64,000 nucleotides of DNA. Source: Dawidia soli. Its GTDB lineage: Bacteria; Bacteroidota; Bacteroidia; Cytophagales; Cyclobacteriaceae. Below are positions 19,227 to 29,113 of this stretch, in pieces. The notes under the pieces are model-generated. The model was not told the DNA's origin. It did no database searches and saw only the letters and a program-made list of their open reading frames with translations. The DNA is taken from contig NZ_JAHESC010000036.1 in NCBI RefSeq assembly GCF_018598185.1, forward strand, positions 17,086 to 81,085, written 5' to 3'. Within the stretch, counting starts at the first letter, position 1. Each line of letters begins with the position of its first letter. Position numbers and translations under genes: made by a program.

Positions 19227-22200
19227 ATGCGTAAGACTGCCACCTTCGCTGCAGCGATGACCGTCCAGATTATTGTTGTCGCGCAATCGGGCTTACCTGC
19301 GCCACCGGCTTCCGAGTATCTGCCGCCGGCCCCCACAGCGGCGGGCTTTCAGAAATATGTAGATACACCCGTAAACCTCTCGACTGGAACGCCAGAGATC
19401 AGCGTTCCACTGTATGAAATCGCCGTCGGCGATTTCAAATTGCCCATTACGCTGAACTATCACGCCGGCGGTCACTTGGTGCAGGACGGTGCCTCGTGGG
19501 TAGGCCTCGGATGGAGCCTGAGTATTCCGGGCACTATCACACGTTCCATTCGAGGTCGTGAAGATGACGGTAGCTACCCTAACTTCTTTGGCGATTGGGA
19601 CCAAGAAATGCTCGACGCATCGAATGCCGCGGACTATGCCAGGCTTTCTACACTGACGCAAGGTATCATTGACGGCCTGCCGGATTTATATTCTTATAAC
19701 GTTCCGGGCTACAGTGGTAGATTTATGTTTCCAGACGGTGCGAACGCAGTCTTGATGCCCGTCCAACCAATGCGGATCAACGGGGCCCCAGGCTCGGTGG
19801 CAAGTATTGTTGCGGACGACGGTACTTTGTTCGCATTTGAAAAATTAGAAATTTCCAGCACGCGCTCTTCGACAACAGCCTCCCGACCAGTCACGAGCTA
19901 TTATCTGACAAAGATTACAACGGCCGCAGGCAAAGTCATCGATTTTGAATACGACAAACGAACCAACTTCCAGCAGAACGTCAACATGTCGTATTCTGAG
20001 ACATACAAACGCATATCCACAGGCAAGTATATGCTGGAAAGTACAAATAATGACTCCTTTGTCACAAATGTTGAAGGCCATTGTTTGACGGCCATCAAAT
20101 TTCCAGGAGGAAAAGTGGTTTTCAACTCAGATAACATTCGTCGTGACGTCATCAAAAAGCAAGATACGGAGGGCGACTACCGGTTAACATCCATGGAGGT
20201 GCAAGATGAGGTAGGGACAGTCACTAAAAAAATATATTTCAATACGGATTATTTCAATTCGGGAAGCCAAGACCCCAATACATTGCGGCTTAAACTAACC
20301 GGACTGGAGATCGGCAATGGCAATGAGTATCCGCAGACATATTCCTTTACCTATAACGAGCAATACAATCTACCGTCTCGTATGTCCTATGCACGGGATC
20401 ATTGGGGATATGCCAATGCTCGCGACCAACGTCTGCCTGATTTTGATCCGAACAGCGGCGTAGTCGACGCCTCTGCAAAAAATGCAGATCCTGCACGGGG
20501 GCAATCGAACATTCTAACCCGTATAACCTATCCTACCGGCGGGCATACCGAATATCTTTATGAACCGCATGACTACTACGATCCGTCTGAGTCGACATTT
20601 TATGTAAAGCGTGAAGTAATTGTCGAGGCGCCACACAACCGCCCACCGGTAGAAGGCGACCCCTATGATCCAACCATTAATGGTTCCGGGCCGATCAGCA
20701 TTAAACCCGGCTCTCGTAAGGTAAACTTGTACACCTACATGGAAAAGCCATACTGGTCGAATCCCCATGGCTCGATGTATATCAAGTTGTATACCTTCGG
20801 AGCACAAGGCGAGACGATATACGCGGATGCTACCTTGTCGCAAAATGGAAATCACGATGTCTATACAACCGGCAGTGCCGTTGATAACTTCTATATATAT
20901 GCCGAGGCGTCAGTACAAGACAGCTGGGTACGCGCCATCCTCACATGGGAAGAGCCCGTGCGCAGCGTCGTCTTGAATCCCATTTGCGGCGGTATTCGTA
21001 TCAAAAAGATCGTACAATACGATGGCATCGATCACGCGCATGATATCATCAAAAATTACACCTATCGACAATTGGCCGATCCAGAGTACTCCAGTGGCAC
21101 GCTTCTGATGCTGCCTGACTACACCGAAGATGTACATTATTTTGACAATTGTATCGGAGAGCTGGGCGTTGCCTGTGAGGAACACACCGCAAAAAGAATC
21201 ACAGCACAGAGTACAGTACCCCTGGGTACGGGAAGTCATATTTCATACTCGGATGTGACTGTGACATATGGAGATCAGGGACAGAATGGAAAAACGACAT
21301 ACACGTTTACATACGCCCCGAATCCCAGCAAAGAAAACTCCGATACAAACTGGCGCCGAGGCATGTTACTGAGTCAGACCGATTGGGATGCAAACGGTAA
21401 CCCACTGCAAAGCACCACGAACACCTATAAAGTCAAACCATCGAGCTATCAGCGTTTTTATGGGTCTATTGTTGCCGACCTGGGCAAGCACAAGGCAGCG
21501 TCCTCTACTATGCCGTCAGATGCATTTCCCCGGTATTTCGGTCAGCACCCTGCGGTGATTGAAACAGAGTTCCAGTATGTGGCTACACAGGAAGAAATCA
21601 CGTATAATCCTGCCGACAGGACCAAGTATGTGCGCCAGTTTCGGGAGTTCGCGTACGAGAGCCCCGCGCACGTATACACCACGCAACAAACCATGCTGAG
21701 CAGCGTGCCAGGCGAAAAGATCTATACCAGGTTCCTGTATCCCCAGGACTATCCGGAGGGAACACCGTTTATCGATGACATGAAATCCGACTTTATTGTC
21801 CGGAAACCGATCGAAACAGTGACATATAAAACGACGCCTACAGGCTCGACCGTACTCTCGGGAAATGTTACCGTGTTCCGGACCGGCGGTCTGCCCGCGG
21901 AACAGTGGCAACTGGAGTCCTATCCACTACCGCCATTGCCGCAGTTTAGATTCTCCAACCAAAGTGTGGCAGGTATAATATCCGATGGTATCGGTGACGC
22001 TATGTTCTCAAAAGACATCCGGTATAAGATCAAGCGAAGCTATGACCTGTACGACAATAACAACAACTTGTTGCAATATACCGAGGCTTCCGTCCCAACA
22101 GCCCTTCGCTGGGGACTCCAGGGTACCGTAGTGATCGCGGTGGCAAGCTTTGCCCGCAGCGAGCAAATCTTTTATACATCGTTTGAAGAGAGTGGAGTAG

Positions 22201-22583
22201 TCGACGCAAATGCCAAGGCCGGATTAAAGAGCATGAACACTCCCTACAACTTCGTTCCTCCTGCCGAATTGATAATCAGTGCGGATACCGAGCTTTCTTA
22301 CTGGACCTTCAAAAGCGGTTCATGGGAATTAAAGCGTCAGCCCTATACAGGTGGGGTCGTCAATATCAATGACGGCACAAAGATCGACGAACTGCGGGTC
22401 AGTCCCCGGAATGCGCAGATGTCAACGTATGCGCACAAGCCGCTCATAGGGATAAGTGGAATATTGGACTCCAATCAGCAAGCGACCTATTACGACTACA
22501 ACGACGTGGGACAATTGACCCACATCCGGGATCAGAAAGGGCGCATCGTAAAAGCTTTCTCTTACCATTATAATAGCCAATAA
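19227..22583 (+). CDS. Secreted RHS-like shell protein (Bacteroidota type)
   Basis: The ATG at 19227 (MRKTATFAAAMTVQ) gives a good signal peptide and 1118 residues; an ATG at 19191 adds 12. The N-terminal region PPASEYLPPAPTAAGFQKY, then VDTPVNLSTGTPEISVPLYE and NYHAGG..ASWVGLGWSL is the classic opening of large Bacteroidota RHS-related surface proteins. The interior contains YD-like strands (EYLYEPHDYYD, RSYDLYDNNNNLLQY) and the end is YDYNDVGQLTHIRDQKGRIV. There is no variable toxin tip. It lies between the DUF6443 head gene and the LRR-RHS gene; possibly a partner shell or delivery protein. Confidence 0.75.
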   Translation: MRKTATFAAAMTVQIIVVAQSGLPAPPASEYLPPAPTAAGFQKYVDTPVNLSTGTPEISVPLYEIAVGDFKLPITLNYHAGGHLVQDGASWVGLGWSLSIPGTITRSIRGREDDGSYPNFFGDWDQEMLDASNAADYARLSTLTQGIIDGLPDLYSYNVPGYSGRFMFPDGANAVLMPVQPMRINGAPGSVASIVADDGTLFAFEKLEISSTRSSTTASRPVTSYYLTKITTAAGKVIDFEYDKRTNFQQNVNMSYSETYKRISTGKYMLESTNNDSFVTNVEGHCLTAIKFPGGKVVFNSDNIRRDVIKKQDTEGDYRLTSMEVQDEVGTVTKKIYFNTDYFNSGSQDPNTLRLKLTGLEIGNGNEYPQTYSFTYNEQYNLPSRMSYARDHWGYANARDQRLPDFDPNSGVVDASAKNADPARGQSNILTRITYPTGGHTEYLYEPHDYYDPSESTFYVKREVIVEAPHNRPPVEGDPYDPTINGSGPISIKPGSRKVNLYTYMEKPYWSNPHGSMYIKLYTFGAQGETIYADATLSQNGNHDVYTTGSAVDNFYIYAEASVQDSWVRAILTWEEPVRSVVLNPICGGIRIKKIVQYDGIDHAHDIIKNYTYRQLADPEYSSGTLLMLPDYTEDVHYFDNCIGELGVACEEHTAKRITAQSTVPLGTGSHISYSDVTVTYGDQGQNGKTTYTFTYAPNPSKENSDTNWRRGMLLSQTDWDANGNPLQSTTNTYKVKPSSYQRFYGSIVADLGKHKAASSTMPSDAFPRYFGQHPAVIETEFQYVATQEEITYNPADRTKYVRQFREFAYESPAHVYTTQQTMLSSVPGEKIYTRFLYPQDYPEGTPFIDDMKSDFIVRKPIETVTYKTTPTGSTVLSGNVTVFRTGGLPAEQWQLESYPLPPLPQFRFSNQSVAGIISDGIGDAMFSKDIRYKIKRSYDLYDNNNNLLQYTEASVPTALRWGLQGTVVIAVASFARSEQIFYTSFEESGVVDANAKAGLKSMNTPYNFVPPAELIISADTELSYWTFKSGSWELKRQPYTGGVVNINDGTKIDELRVSPRNAQMSTYAHKPLIGISGILDSNQQATYYDYNDVGQLTHIRDQKGRIVKAFSYHYNSQ

Positions 22584-22750
22584 TGAGAACTTCTCCCGAT
22601 GAACGTATGTCTGAATTTAAATGACGATGACGTTACCTATGAATACAATCTTACGAACGGTCACGTACCATTTAATTGACGATACTTCTGCGAATAATGT
22701 ATCGTTCGTTCAGTTTATTATCACGATATAGACTTCGATCAATCTTCAGT

Positions 22751-23161
22751 ATGACAAGACATCTCATGATACTCATTCTTGCGCTTCCGGCGATCAATCT
22801 GCACGCACAAAACATCGCTTCCACAACACTTACCTGGAAAGCAGATGCCTATCTTGACATAAATACCGGCATGGCGCGGGCCACGTCCGATCAGCTGGTT
22901 TCTTATAGCAACCAACGCATCGAGTGGCACGACGAAGCCGGCAACGTAAAAGCGACGTACTCGATCATCGAAATCAACGGACAATGGACAAACGTCATGA
23001 ACAATGGCACCATACTTTATGAAGTCCGGTCCGAGGGCCGACAGGGCACAATTCAATTCAGCCGTGCAAGCGGCATACTGTCTATTCAAATCGTATTGCT
23101 AAAACCCGACGAAAATCCCGACATGTTTCGGTTTTCGGTATCAACAGTCACCCCCCTCTAG
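22751..23161 (+). CDS. Small secreted protein of unknown function
   Basis: Starts at the ATG at 22751 (MTRHLMILILALPAINLHAQ, clear signal peptide), 136 residues. The mature part is beta-rich (TLTWKADAYLDI, QRIEWHDEAGNVKATYSI). I do not recognise a family. It ends 11 bp before the LRR-RHS gene, so it is probably translated from the same message and may assist that protein. Confidence 0.65.
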   Translation: MTRHLMILILALPAINLHAQNIASTTLTWKADAYLDINTGMARATSDQLVSYSNQRIEWHDEAGNVKATYSIIEINGQWTNVMNNGTILYEVRSEGRQGTIQFSRASGILSIQIVLLKPDENPDMFRFSVSTVTPL

Positions 23162-23172
23162 CCAGCAGCTGC

Positions 23173-26100
23173 ATGAACACTTTCATACGTTCTCTTATCG
23201 TCTTTTCGTGGGTGGTCGGCAGCCTGGGTGCTACACCTGCCGCCCATGCCCGGCATTCCGCCGCCACCGATGCCGTCCCCGACGCCGTGGAATTTGCAGT
23301 ATTAAAGTCTTTGTACGACGACCTGTCCGGCAGCACGTGGACGACAAAGACCAACTGGCCGGCTAGCGGCAGCTGGCCGGCAGCTGCCACTAGCGCCCAG
23401 TTCGGCACATGGTTCGGCGTGACCGTGGCCGACGGCGATATCGTCAAGCTCGAGCTTCCCACCAACAAGCTCCTGGGTGTGCTGCCCGAAACCCTCGGCA
23501 ACTTGAGCAAGCTGACGATCCTCGACTTGTCCAACAACCAGCTCTCCGGGGCGATCCCGTCGTCGATCACCACGCTGACCGAGCTGCAGTCGCTGCGCCT
23601 GACCAATAACAAGCTCACGGGGTCCATTCCGGCAACGTTGGGAGCCCTGACGAAGCTGACGTTCCTCAGCCTGTCGCAGAACCAGCTTACCGGCGCGATT
23701 CCTACCTCGCTCAGCAATCTCACCAACCTCACGACATTGTCGTTTTTCGAAAACCAGCTGTCGGGAAACATCCCCGCCTCGATCGGCAACCTGGTCAAGC
23801 TTCAGTCCCTCACGCTGGCCAGCAATAAGCTCACGGGCAGCATTCCCGCAAGCTTCGGCCAACTGATAAAACTCCTCACCGTCAACCTGTCGGCCAACCA
23901 GCTAACGGGCAACATTCCTTCTTCCTTAGGGGCATTGACGTCGGCGACCTTTTTGAACCTGGGCAAGAACGGTCTCACCGGATCCATTCCGCCAACACTC
24001 GGCACCATGTCGGCGATGTCAGAGCTGTACCTCCACGATAATAAGCTGACCGGCGCGATTCCCGCATCGCTGGGAGATCTCTCAAAACTGCGTACCCTGT
24101 TCCTCTATACGAACCAACTTTCCGGCACGGTTCCACCGGCGCTGCGCAATCTTTCGCGCATGGAGACCTTCTACGTCTACAACAATTACCTGGAAGGTGC
24201 GCTGCCACCGGACCTGTTCAGCACCTGGACAAACCTGACGGTGGTCGATATCTCCAACAACCAGTTGACCGGCGCCTTCCCGTCTGTGTTTGACAAGATA
24301 AAATTAGTGCGCATCGTCGCAGACCGCAACCCGATGGACGCCCTGCCGGACGACATCCTCGGCCTGCCCGTCCTGGCGTCGCTCTCCATGAAAGAGACCG
24401 AGCTCAGAACGATCCCGCGGTTCTGCGACCAGGTCAACAAAGCGAATCTTACTGTTGCCCTGGCAAACAACCGGCTGGATTTCCCATCCCTCGAAAAACT
24501 GAAATGCACCGGCCTGAAGGCCGCAACCTTCATCCCCCAGCGTCCGCTGAACGATGTCACGTCGATTTCCGCCGTGGTCGGGCAACCCCTTGTAATACCG
24601 GCCGGAGCTTCCGGTGGCGGTATAACGACCATTGTATGGGAAAAACAACTGCCCGATGGCGGCTGGCAAAGCGTGGACGCCCAAAACCAGGATGCAACAA
24701 GCGGCTTTAAACGGAATGCCTACACGGCCGCTGATGAAGGCATCTACCGTTGGCGCATGACCAGCAGCATCGTGACGGAAGTGCCCCTGGAGAGCGGCCC
24801 GGTTACGGTAAAGACCGCGGTGAAGTTTGTGCTGGACAACTTCGCCTTCCAGTACAAATACGACCACCGTCGCCGCATGACGCATAAAAAAGTGCCCGGG
24901 GCGGACTGGGTATACATGGTGTACGACAACCGCGACCGGCTGGTCATGACCCAGGACGGAGAGCAGCGCAAGACAAACAGCTGGCTCTTTACCAGGTATG
25001 ACGCCTTCAACCGGCCGATCATGACAGGCCTCTATCAGCACCCCACGGCGCTGGACCAGGCCGGCATGAGCGCCCTGATCAGTACGACCACCTTCTATGA
25101 AACTTATACCGGCAGCGGCACGCATCATGGTTATACCGATACGGTCTTCCCGGCAACGAGCTTCGCGGCAGACGGTTTTGATATTCAGACGGTGACGTAT
25201 TACGACAACTATGACTTCAGCGCAGGCTGGGGCTACAACTACGCGTATGCCGCCGGGCAGATCCCGGCCCAGACACACGCCGGTTATGAGTACACACAAG
25301 ACGCGCAACACTTCACCCGCGTGGTGGGACAGGTAACGGGCACTAAAACAAAGACCACGGGCAGCGCGCCCTATTGGCTGTATACAGTAAACTATTACGA
25401 CGACAAATACCGCGTCATTCAACAGGTAAGCGATAACTACAGGGGCGGCACCGACCGGACTACGACCGTGTATGATTTCGTCGGAAAGGTATTGGCATCT
25501 AAAACCGAACATACAGTCAGCAAGCTGACCTGGCAAAACCTGACGCTGGTTGTGTCGGACGTCGACTTCATCTACAAGAACTCGGTGAGCGCGAACTGGA
25601 ATGCGGGGGCTTCTTCGTCTGAGATGATCCCGGCCGGCTCAACGACCGCCAGCAACGGCTGGGTAGAAACGACCGTAGGCGAGTCGACAGGCAATCGGAT
25701 GCTAGGGCTTTCGGCACAGGATCTAAATGTGTCCCATACGTCCATCGATTACGCGTTTTACGTCCGAAACCGTGAGCTGCATATTTATCAGTCGGGGACG
25801 AACGTATATACCGTTCCGGGAGGCGTGGTAGTTGGCGACCGGCTGCGGATCGAGCGCCTGGGCGGTTACATCGCATACTACCGCAACGGCATCAAGGTAT
25901 ACCCGGCCACGGCGACAGCCTTGCCGTGCACGACGGCTCTGCTGACGGACGTCTCGATTTACTCCGGCCGGACACCCGTCTTCTGCAACACGCAGATGTC
26001 GGCCACCCAGGTAAGCAAACAGACCGTCCTGCGGAAGTTTGCTTACGATCATGCGGGGCGTCTGTTGACCGTGCGACATACCGTCAATACCGGACCGGAG

Positions 26101-28692
26101 ATGCTGCTGGTGAAAAACGAATACAACGCGCTGGGACAGCTCATTACCAAAAAGCTCCATTCGGAAGATAACGGCAACACCTTCAAACAGCACGAAGACT
26201 ATCGCTACAACATCCGCGGCTGGCTGTCGCGCATCAACCAAAGCGACCTGACCCCCGAGCAAACCGGCGACCCGCAGGACCTCTTCGGCATGAACCTGTC
26301 CTACAACGAGATAGTCCCCACGTTGTCGAACGAGCCGCAGTTCAACGGCAACATCTCGGCCATGACCTGGAACAACGGCACCGGCCAGGGCGAAGCCAAA
26401 CAAAATGGCTATCGCTACACCTACGACGCCATGAACCGAATCAAGAGCGCAGACTACCGCCAGAAAAAGACCGACTGGGGCCACCCCACCCACCTGGACA
26501 ACGAAGGCGCCCCCCAAACATCCGATGCCTTCTCCGAAACCGGCTACCAATACGACCTCAACGGCAACCTGAAACGCCTGGTCCGCAAAGGTGCCAACGG
26601 CCTCAACATGGACGAGCTGACCTACAGCTATGGCACCGGCAGCCAGCAAAGCAACCGCCTGCTGGCCGTAGCCGATGCCGGCGACAAACACCAGGGCTTC
26701 AACGACGGCAACACCACCGGTGATGACTATGCCTACGACAACAACGGCAGCATGACAGTCGACAAAAACAAAAACATCGCCTCGATCACCTACAACCACC
26801 TCAACCTGCCCATCAAGGTGGTAAAGACCACCGGCGAATACATCCGCTACATCTACGACGCCGGCGGCCGCAAACACAGCCAGCAGGTATACGATGCCAC
26901 CAACGCACTGACCAAGCGGTCGGACTACGTTGGCGAGCTGTTCTACGAAAACGACACCCTGCAATTCATCCACCACGAAGAGGGCCGCATCGTCATGACC
27001 GGCACCGCGCCCGAGTACCAATACCACCTCAAAGACCACCTGGGCAACGTCCGGGTGACCTTCACCTCCAAGGACGAGACCGAAACCGCCACGGCCACGC
27101 TGGAGGACGCCAACGCGCCGACCGAGCAAGGTCAGTTTCTCAACTACGAGGAAGCCGTCACCCTAAATGAACGCATGTTCGACCATACCCACCACGTACC
27201 CGGCAACCAGGGCAACACCACGTTCCGCTCTACGCGTTTGCTGGGTGGCAGTGACCCGGCCGCGGTATATGGTCTGGCAAAGTCCCTCAGTGTCATGCCC
27301 GGTGACAAGATCACGGCGAAGGTGTACGCCAAATACGTCGACTCCGACGACCCTCAAGTGGAACAGGCGTTGCGTAACTTCCTGCTCTCCCTCGGTACGG
27401 GCAGCGGCAGCGGGCCGCTCATCGACGGCGGCGGCCCCGGTAGCCTGGGCGGCAGTGTATTCCCATATGTAGACTACCTGGAACGCCAAAACGACACTGG
27501 CACAGGCCCCAAAGCCTACCTCAACTACCTGATCTTCGACCGTGAGTTTAACTACCTCAACGGCGGCTTTAAACGCCTGACAACCAGTGGCCGAGAGACG
27601 GGCGTCCTCCTGCCGGAAGGCTCTGGATACGACGAGCTTGCCTTCGGGGAAGGTGAGATCAAGATCACTGAGCCAGGATTTGTGTATATTTACCTTAGCA
27701 ACGAGAACGAAAGTCGCGTTGAGGTGTTCTTTGATGATTTTGAGGTGACGCATACGAAATCTCCGGTTGTTTGCATGGATGATTATTATCCGTTTGGTTT
27801 AACTTTTAACTCTTATCAGCGTGAAAGCAGCGTTGAAAATAAATTCAAGTTTCAAGGTCAGGAACACATTGACGATCTGGATTTAGGTTGGGACTCTTTC
27901 AAATGGAGAAATCATCAACCAGATATTGGAAGATTCTTTAATATTGACCCCCTTGCTGAGAAGTATGTTTACAACAGCCCTTATGCTTTTAGTGAGAATA
28001 AGGTTACTTCGTTCATAGAATTGGAAGGTTTAGAGGCTGCACCTATTCCAACACCTGGTGTTAGAACTGCTCGATTTGCTGCGCGCCATCCTTTAGCTGC
28101 TTTGGGGATAGGAAGTGTGTCTCCCGGAACTGTTAATATATCAACAAACGCAGTTAGATTTTCAACCAGAGGTAGCGGGCCTGAATCAAGAAACTCAGTA
28201 CTTGATGAGCCGCGAGGAATGGGTAATGAAGGAACACAAGTAAATGCAATGCGACATACCTTATGGCAGGCTAGTATTACGACTATTTTTGGTGAAGGCA
28301 CTGCAAATGAAATAGGGCAAGCTCATGAAAACAACCCGAACGCCATTGATGGAGGTTTGGCACAGGGAGCCAACTTTGCTACTCGTGGATTGGCTGATGA
28401 ATCTGTCGATCTTGCAAATAATGTGATCGGTCGAGAAATTGGAAATGCAAATCCAGAGATGGGAATGAAGGATTTGGCTTTACAAGTTTTAGAGACATTT
28501 AAGACTGACGGGCTTTGGACAGCAACACGACAGGAGGATGGAACTTTCTCCGTAAGCAGGACAAAGATTACTGATGAACAATACAAAACTTTGAAGACCG
28601 TATTTAAAAAACTAGATAACAATGGAATGACTAACGAAGAGCGTAAGCAACACTACGACAAGTACAAGACATCAAATCCAAATGTAAGGTAA
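23173..28692 (+). CDS. LRR-RHS polymorphic toxin with DUF6973-like tip
   Basis: A 1839-residue secreted protein. After a signal peptide, residues about 40-440 are some 14 plant-type leucine-rich repeats (LxLxxNxLTGxIPxxLGxL). Residues about 450-555 are Ig-like. From about 560 (KYDHRRRMTHKKVPGAD) to about 1530 are RHS/YD repeats with RYTYDAMNR, RYIYDAGGRKHSQ and YHLKDHLGNVRVTF. The core ends with DDYYPFGLTFNSYQRE, FKWRNHQPDIGRFFNIDPLAEKY. The last about 220 residues are a distinct tip with MRHTLWQ, GQAHENN and NNVIGREIG, resembling DUF6973. The base composition changes from GC-rich to AT-rich near 27760, at the conserved core, as expected for an exchanged toxin tip. The immunity candidate starts 11 bp later. 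Confidence 0.85.
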   Translation: MNTFIRSLIVFSWVVGSLGATPAAHARHSAATDAVPDAVEFAVLKSLYDDLSGSTWTTKTNWPASGSWPAAATSAQFGTWFGVTVADGDIVKLELPTNKLLGVLPETLGNLSKLTILDLSNNQLSGAIPSSITTLTELQSLRLTNNKLTGSIPATLGALTKLTFLSLSQNQLTGAIPTSLSNLTNLTTLSFFENQLSGNIPASIGNLVKLQSLTLASNKLTGSIPASFGQLIKLLTVNLSANQLTGNIPSSLGALTSATFLNLGKNGLTGSIPPTLGTMSAMSELYLHDNKLTGAIPASLGDLSKLRTLFLYTNQLSGTVPPALRNLSRMETFYVYNNYLEGALPPDLFSTWTNLTVVDISNNQLTGAFPSVFDKIKLVRIVADRNPMDALPDDILGLPVLASLSMKETELRTIPRFCDQVNKANLTVALANNRLDFPSLEKLKCTGLKAATFIPQRPLNDVTSISAVVGQPLVIPAGASGGGITTIVWEKQLPDGGWQSVDAQNQDATSGFKRNAYTAADEGIYRWRMTSSIVTEVPLESGPVTVKTAVKFVLDNFAFQYKYDHRRRMTHKKVPGADWVYMVYDNRDRLVMTQDGEQRKTNSWLFTRYDAFNRPIMTGLYQHPTALDQAGMSALISTTTFYETYTGSGTHHGYTDTVFPATSFAADGFDIQTVTYYDNYDFSAGWGYNYAYAAGQIPAQTHAGYEYTQDAQHFTRVVGQVTGTKTKTTGSAPYWLYTVNYYDDKYRVIQQVSDNYRGGTDRTTTVYDFVGKVLASKTEHTVSKLTWQNLTLVVSDVDFIYKNSVSANWNAGASSSEMIPAGSTTASNGWVETTVGESTGNRMLGLSAQDLNVSHTSIDYAFYVRNRELHIYQSGTNVYTVPGGVVVGDRLRIERLGGYIAYYRNGIKVYPATATALPCTTALLTDVSIYSGRTPVFCNTQMSATQVSKQTVLRKFAYDHAGRLLTVRHTVNTGPEMLLVKNEYNALGQLITKKLHSEDNGNTFKQHEDYRYNIRGWLSRINQSDLTPEQTGDPQDLFGMNLSYNEIVPTLSNEPQFNGNISAMTWNNGTGQGEAKQNGYRYTYDAMNRIKSADYRQKKTDWGHPTHLDNEGAPQTSDAFSETGYQYDLNGNLKRLVRKGANGLNMDELTYSYGTGSQQSNRLLAVADAGDKHQGFNDGNTTGDDYAYDNNGSMTVDKNKNIASITYNHLNLPIKVVKTTGEYIRYIYDAGGRKHSQQVYDATNALTKRSDYVGELFYENDTLQFIHHEEGRIVMTGTAPEYQYHLKDHLGNVRVTFTSKDETETATATLEDANAPTEQGQFLNYEEAVTLNERMFDHTHHVPGNQGNTTFRSTRLLGGSDPAAVYGLAKSLSVMPGDKITAKVYAKYVDSDDPQVEQALRNFLLSLGTGSGSGPLIDGGGPGSLGGSVFPYVDYLERQNDTGTGPKAYLNYLIFDREFNYLNGGFKRLTTSGRETGVLLPEGSGYDELAFGEGEIKITEPGFVYIYLSNENESRVEVFFDDFEVTHTKSPVVCMDDYYPFGLTFNSYQRESSVENKFKFQGQEHIDDLDLGWDSFKWRNHQPDIGRFFNIDPLAEKYVYNSPYAFSENKVTSFIELEGLEAAPIPTPGVRTARFAARHPLAALGIGSVSPGTVNISTNAVRFSTRGSGPESRNSVLDEPRGMGNEGTQVNAMRHTLWQASITTIFGEGTANEIGQAHENNPNAIDGGLAQGANFATRGLADESVDLANNVIGREIGNANPEMGMKDLALQVLETFKTDGLWTATRQEDGTFSVSRTKITDEQYKTLKTVFKKLDNNGMTNEERKQHYDKYKTSNPNVR
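27199..27800 (+). repeat. RHS core segment duplicated at 36110-36750
   Basis: This coding segment of the LRR-RHS gene (from the GNTTFRSTRLLGGSDP region to FNSYQRE) reappears with high similarity and in the same orientation at about 36110-36750. The pair could support recombination between the expressed gene and the orphan tip. Confidence 0.85.
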
Positions 28693-28703
28693 GTATCAAC
28701 GAG

Positions 28704-29069
28704 ATGAAAACACGATATATTCGCTCTCTTATGGTTTGCTTCGTGGTCATTATTATGATCTCATGTGGTGAAAAAAAGTTCGAGAAAACAGGATGGACTG
28801 CTAAAACTGATAGCAATTTTCCACCCAATAAAAGAGGGGAAATGCTCAGTGATCTATTGTCTAGTCGCAAGTTGGTTGGGTTGAAATATGCAGACGTTAT
28901 TGCTTTATTGGGTACTCCTGATGGTATCGATAGTAGTTCAGTGTCTTATGAAATTGAAATTGATTATGGCTCGGATATCGATCCGATTTACAGAAAAGAC
29001 TTGTATTTATTTACCACCAGAGATTCAATAATAAGCTCATACGAAATTAAAGAATGGAAAAAGGAATGA
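28704..29069 (+). CDS. Putative immunity lipoprotein (BamE-like), paralogue of the 41.7-kb gene
   Basis: 121 residues, 11 bp after the toxin stop, the classic place for an immunity gene. The N-terminus is hydrophobic with a possible lipobox before Cys (IIMISCGEKK). The mature part has LVGLKYADVIALLGTPDGID and a DLYLFTTRDSIISSYEIKEW ending, which resembles the BamE/SmpA fold. A clear paralogue lies at 41728-42111. A periplasmic, toxin-neutralising role is inferred from position. Confidence 0.7.
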   Translation: MKTRYIRSLMVCFVVIIMISCGEKKFEKTGWTAKTDSNFPPNKRGEMLSDLLSSRKLVGLKYADVIALLGTPDGIDSSSVSYEIEIDYGSDIDPIYRKDLYLFTTRDSIISSYEIKEWKKE

Positions 29070-29091
29070 AGAAATTTACTCCTACCAAAAC

Positions 29092-29113
29092 CCAGCCACG
29101 CGCTGGTTTTTTT
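29092..29113 (+). terminator. Intrinsic terminator after first toxin-immunity pair
   Basis: CCAGC and GCTGG around CACGC, followed by seven T. It lies between the immunity gene and the convergent nuclease gene and slightly overlaps the latter's stop region. Confidence 0.7.

Noticed and set aside
24304..27129. Long minus-strand frames opposite the LRR-RHS gene.
   Set aside because: They are shadows of a GC-rich coding strand with strong codon bias; no start context or domain, while the plus strand has clear LRR and RHS motifs.
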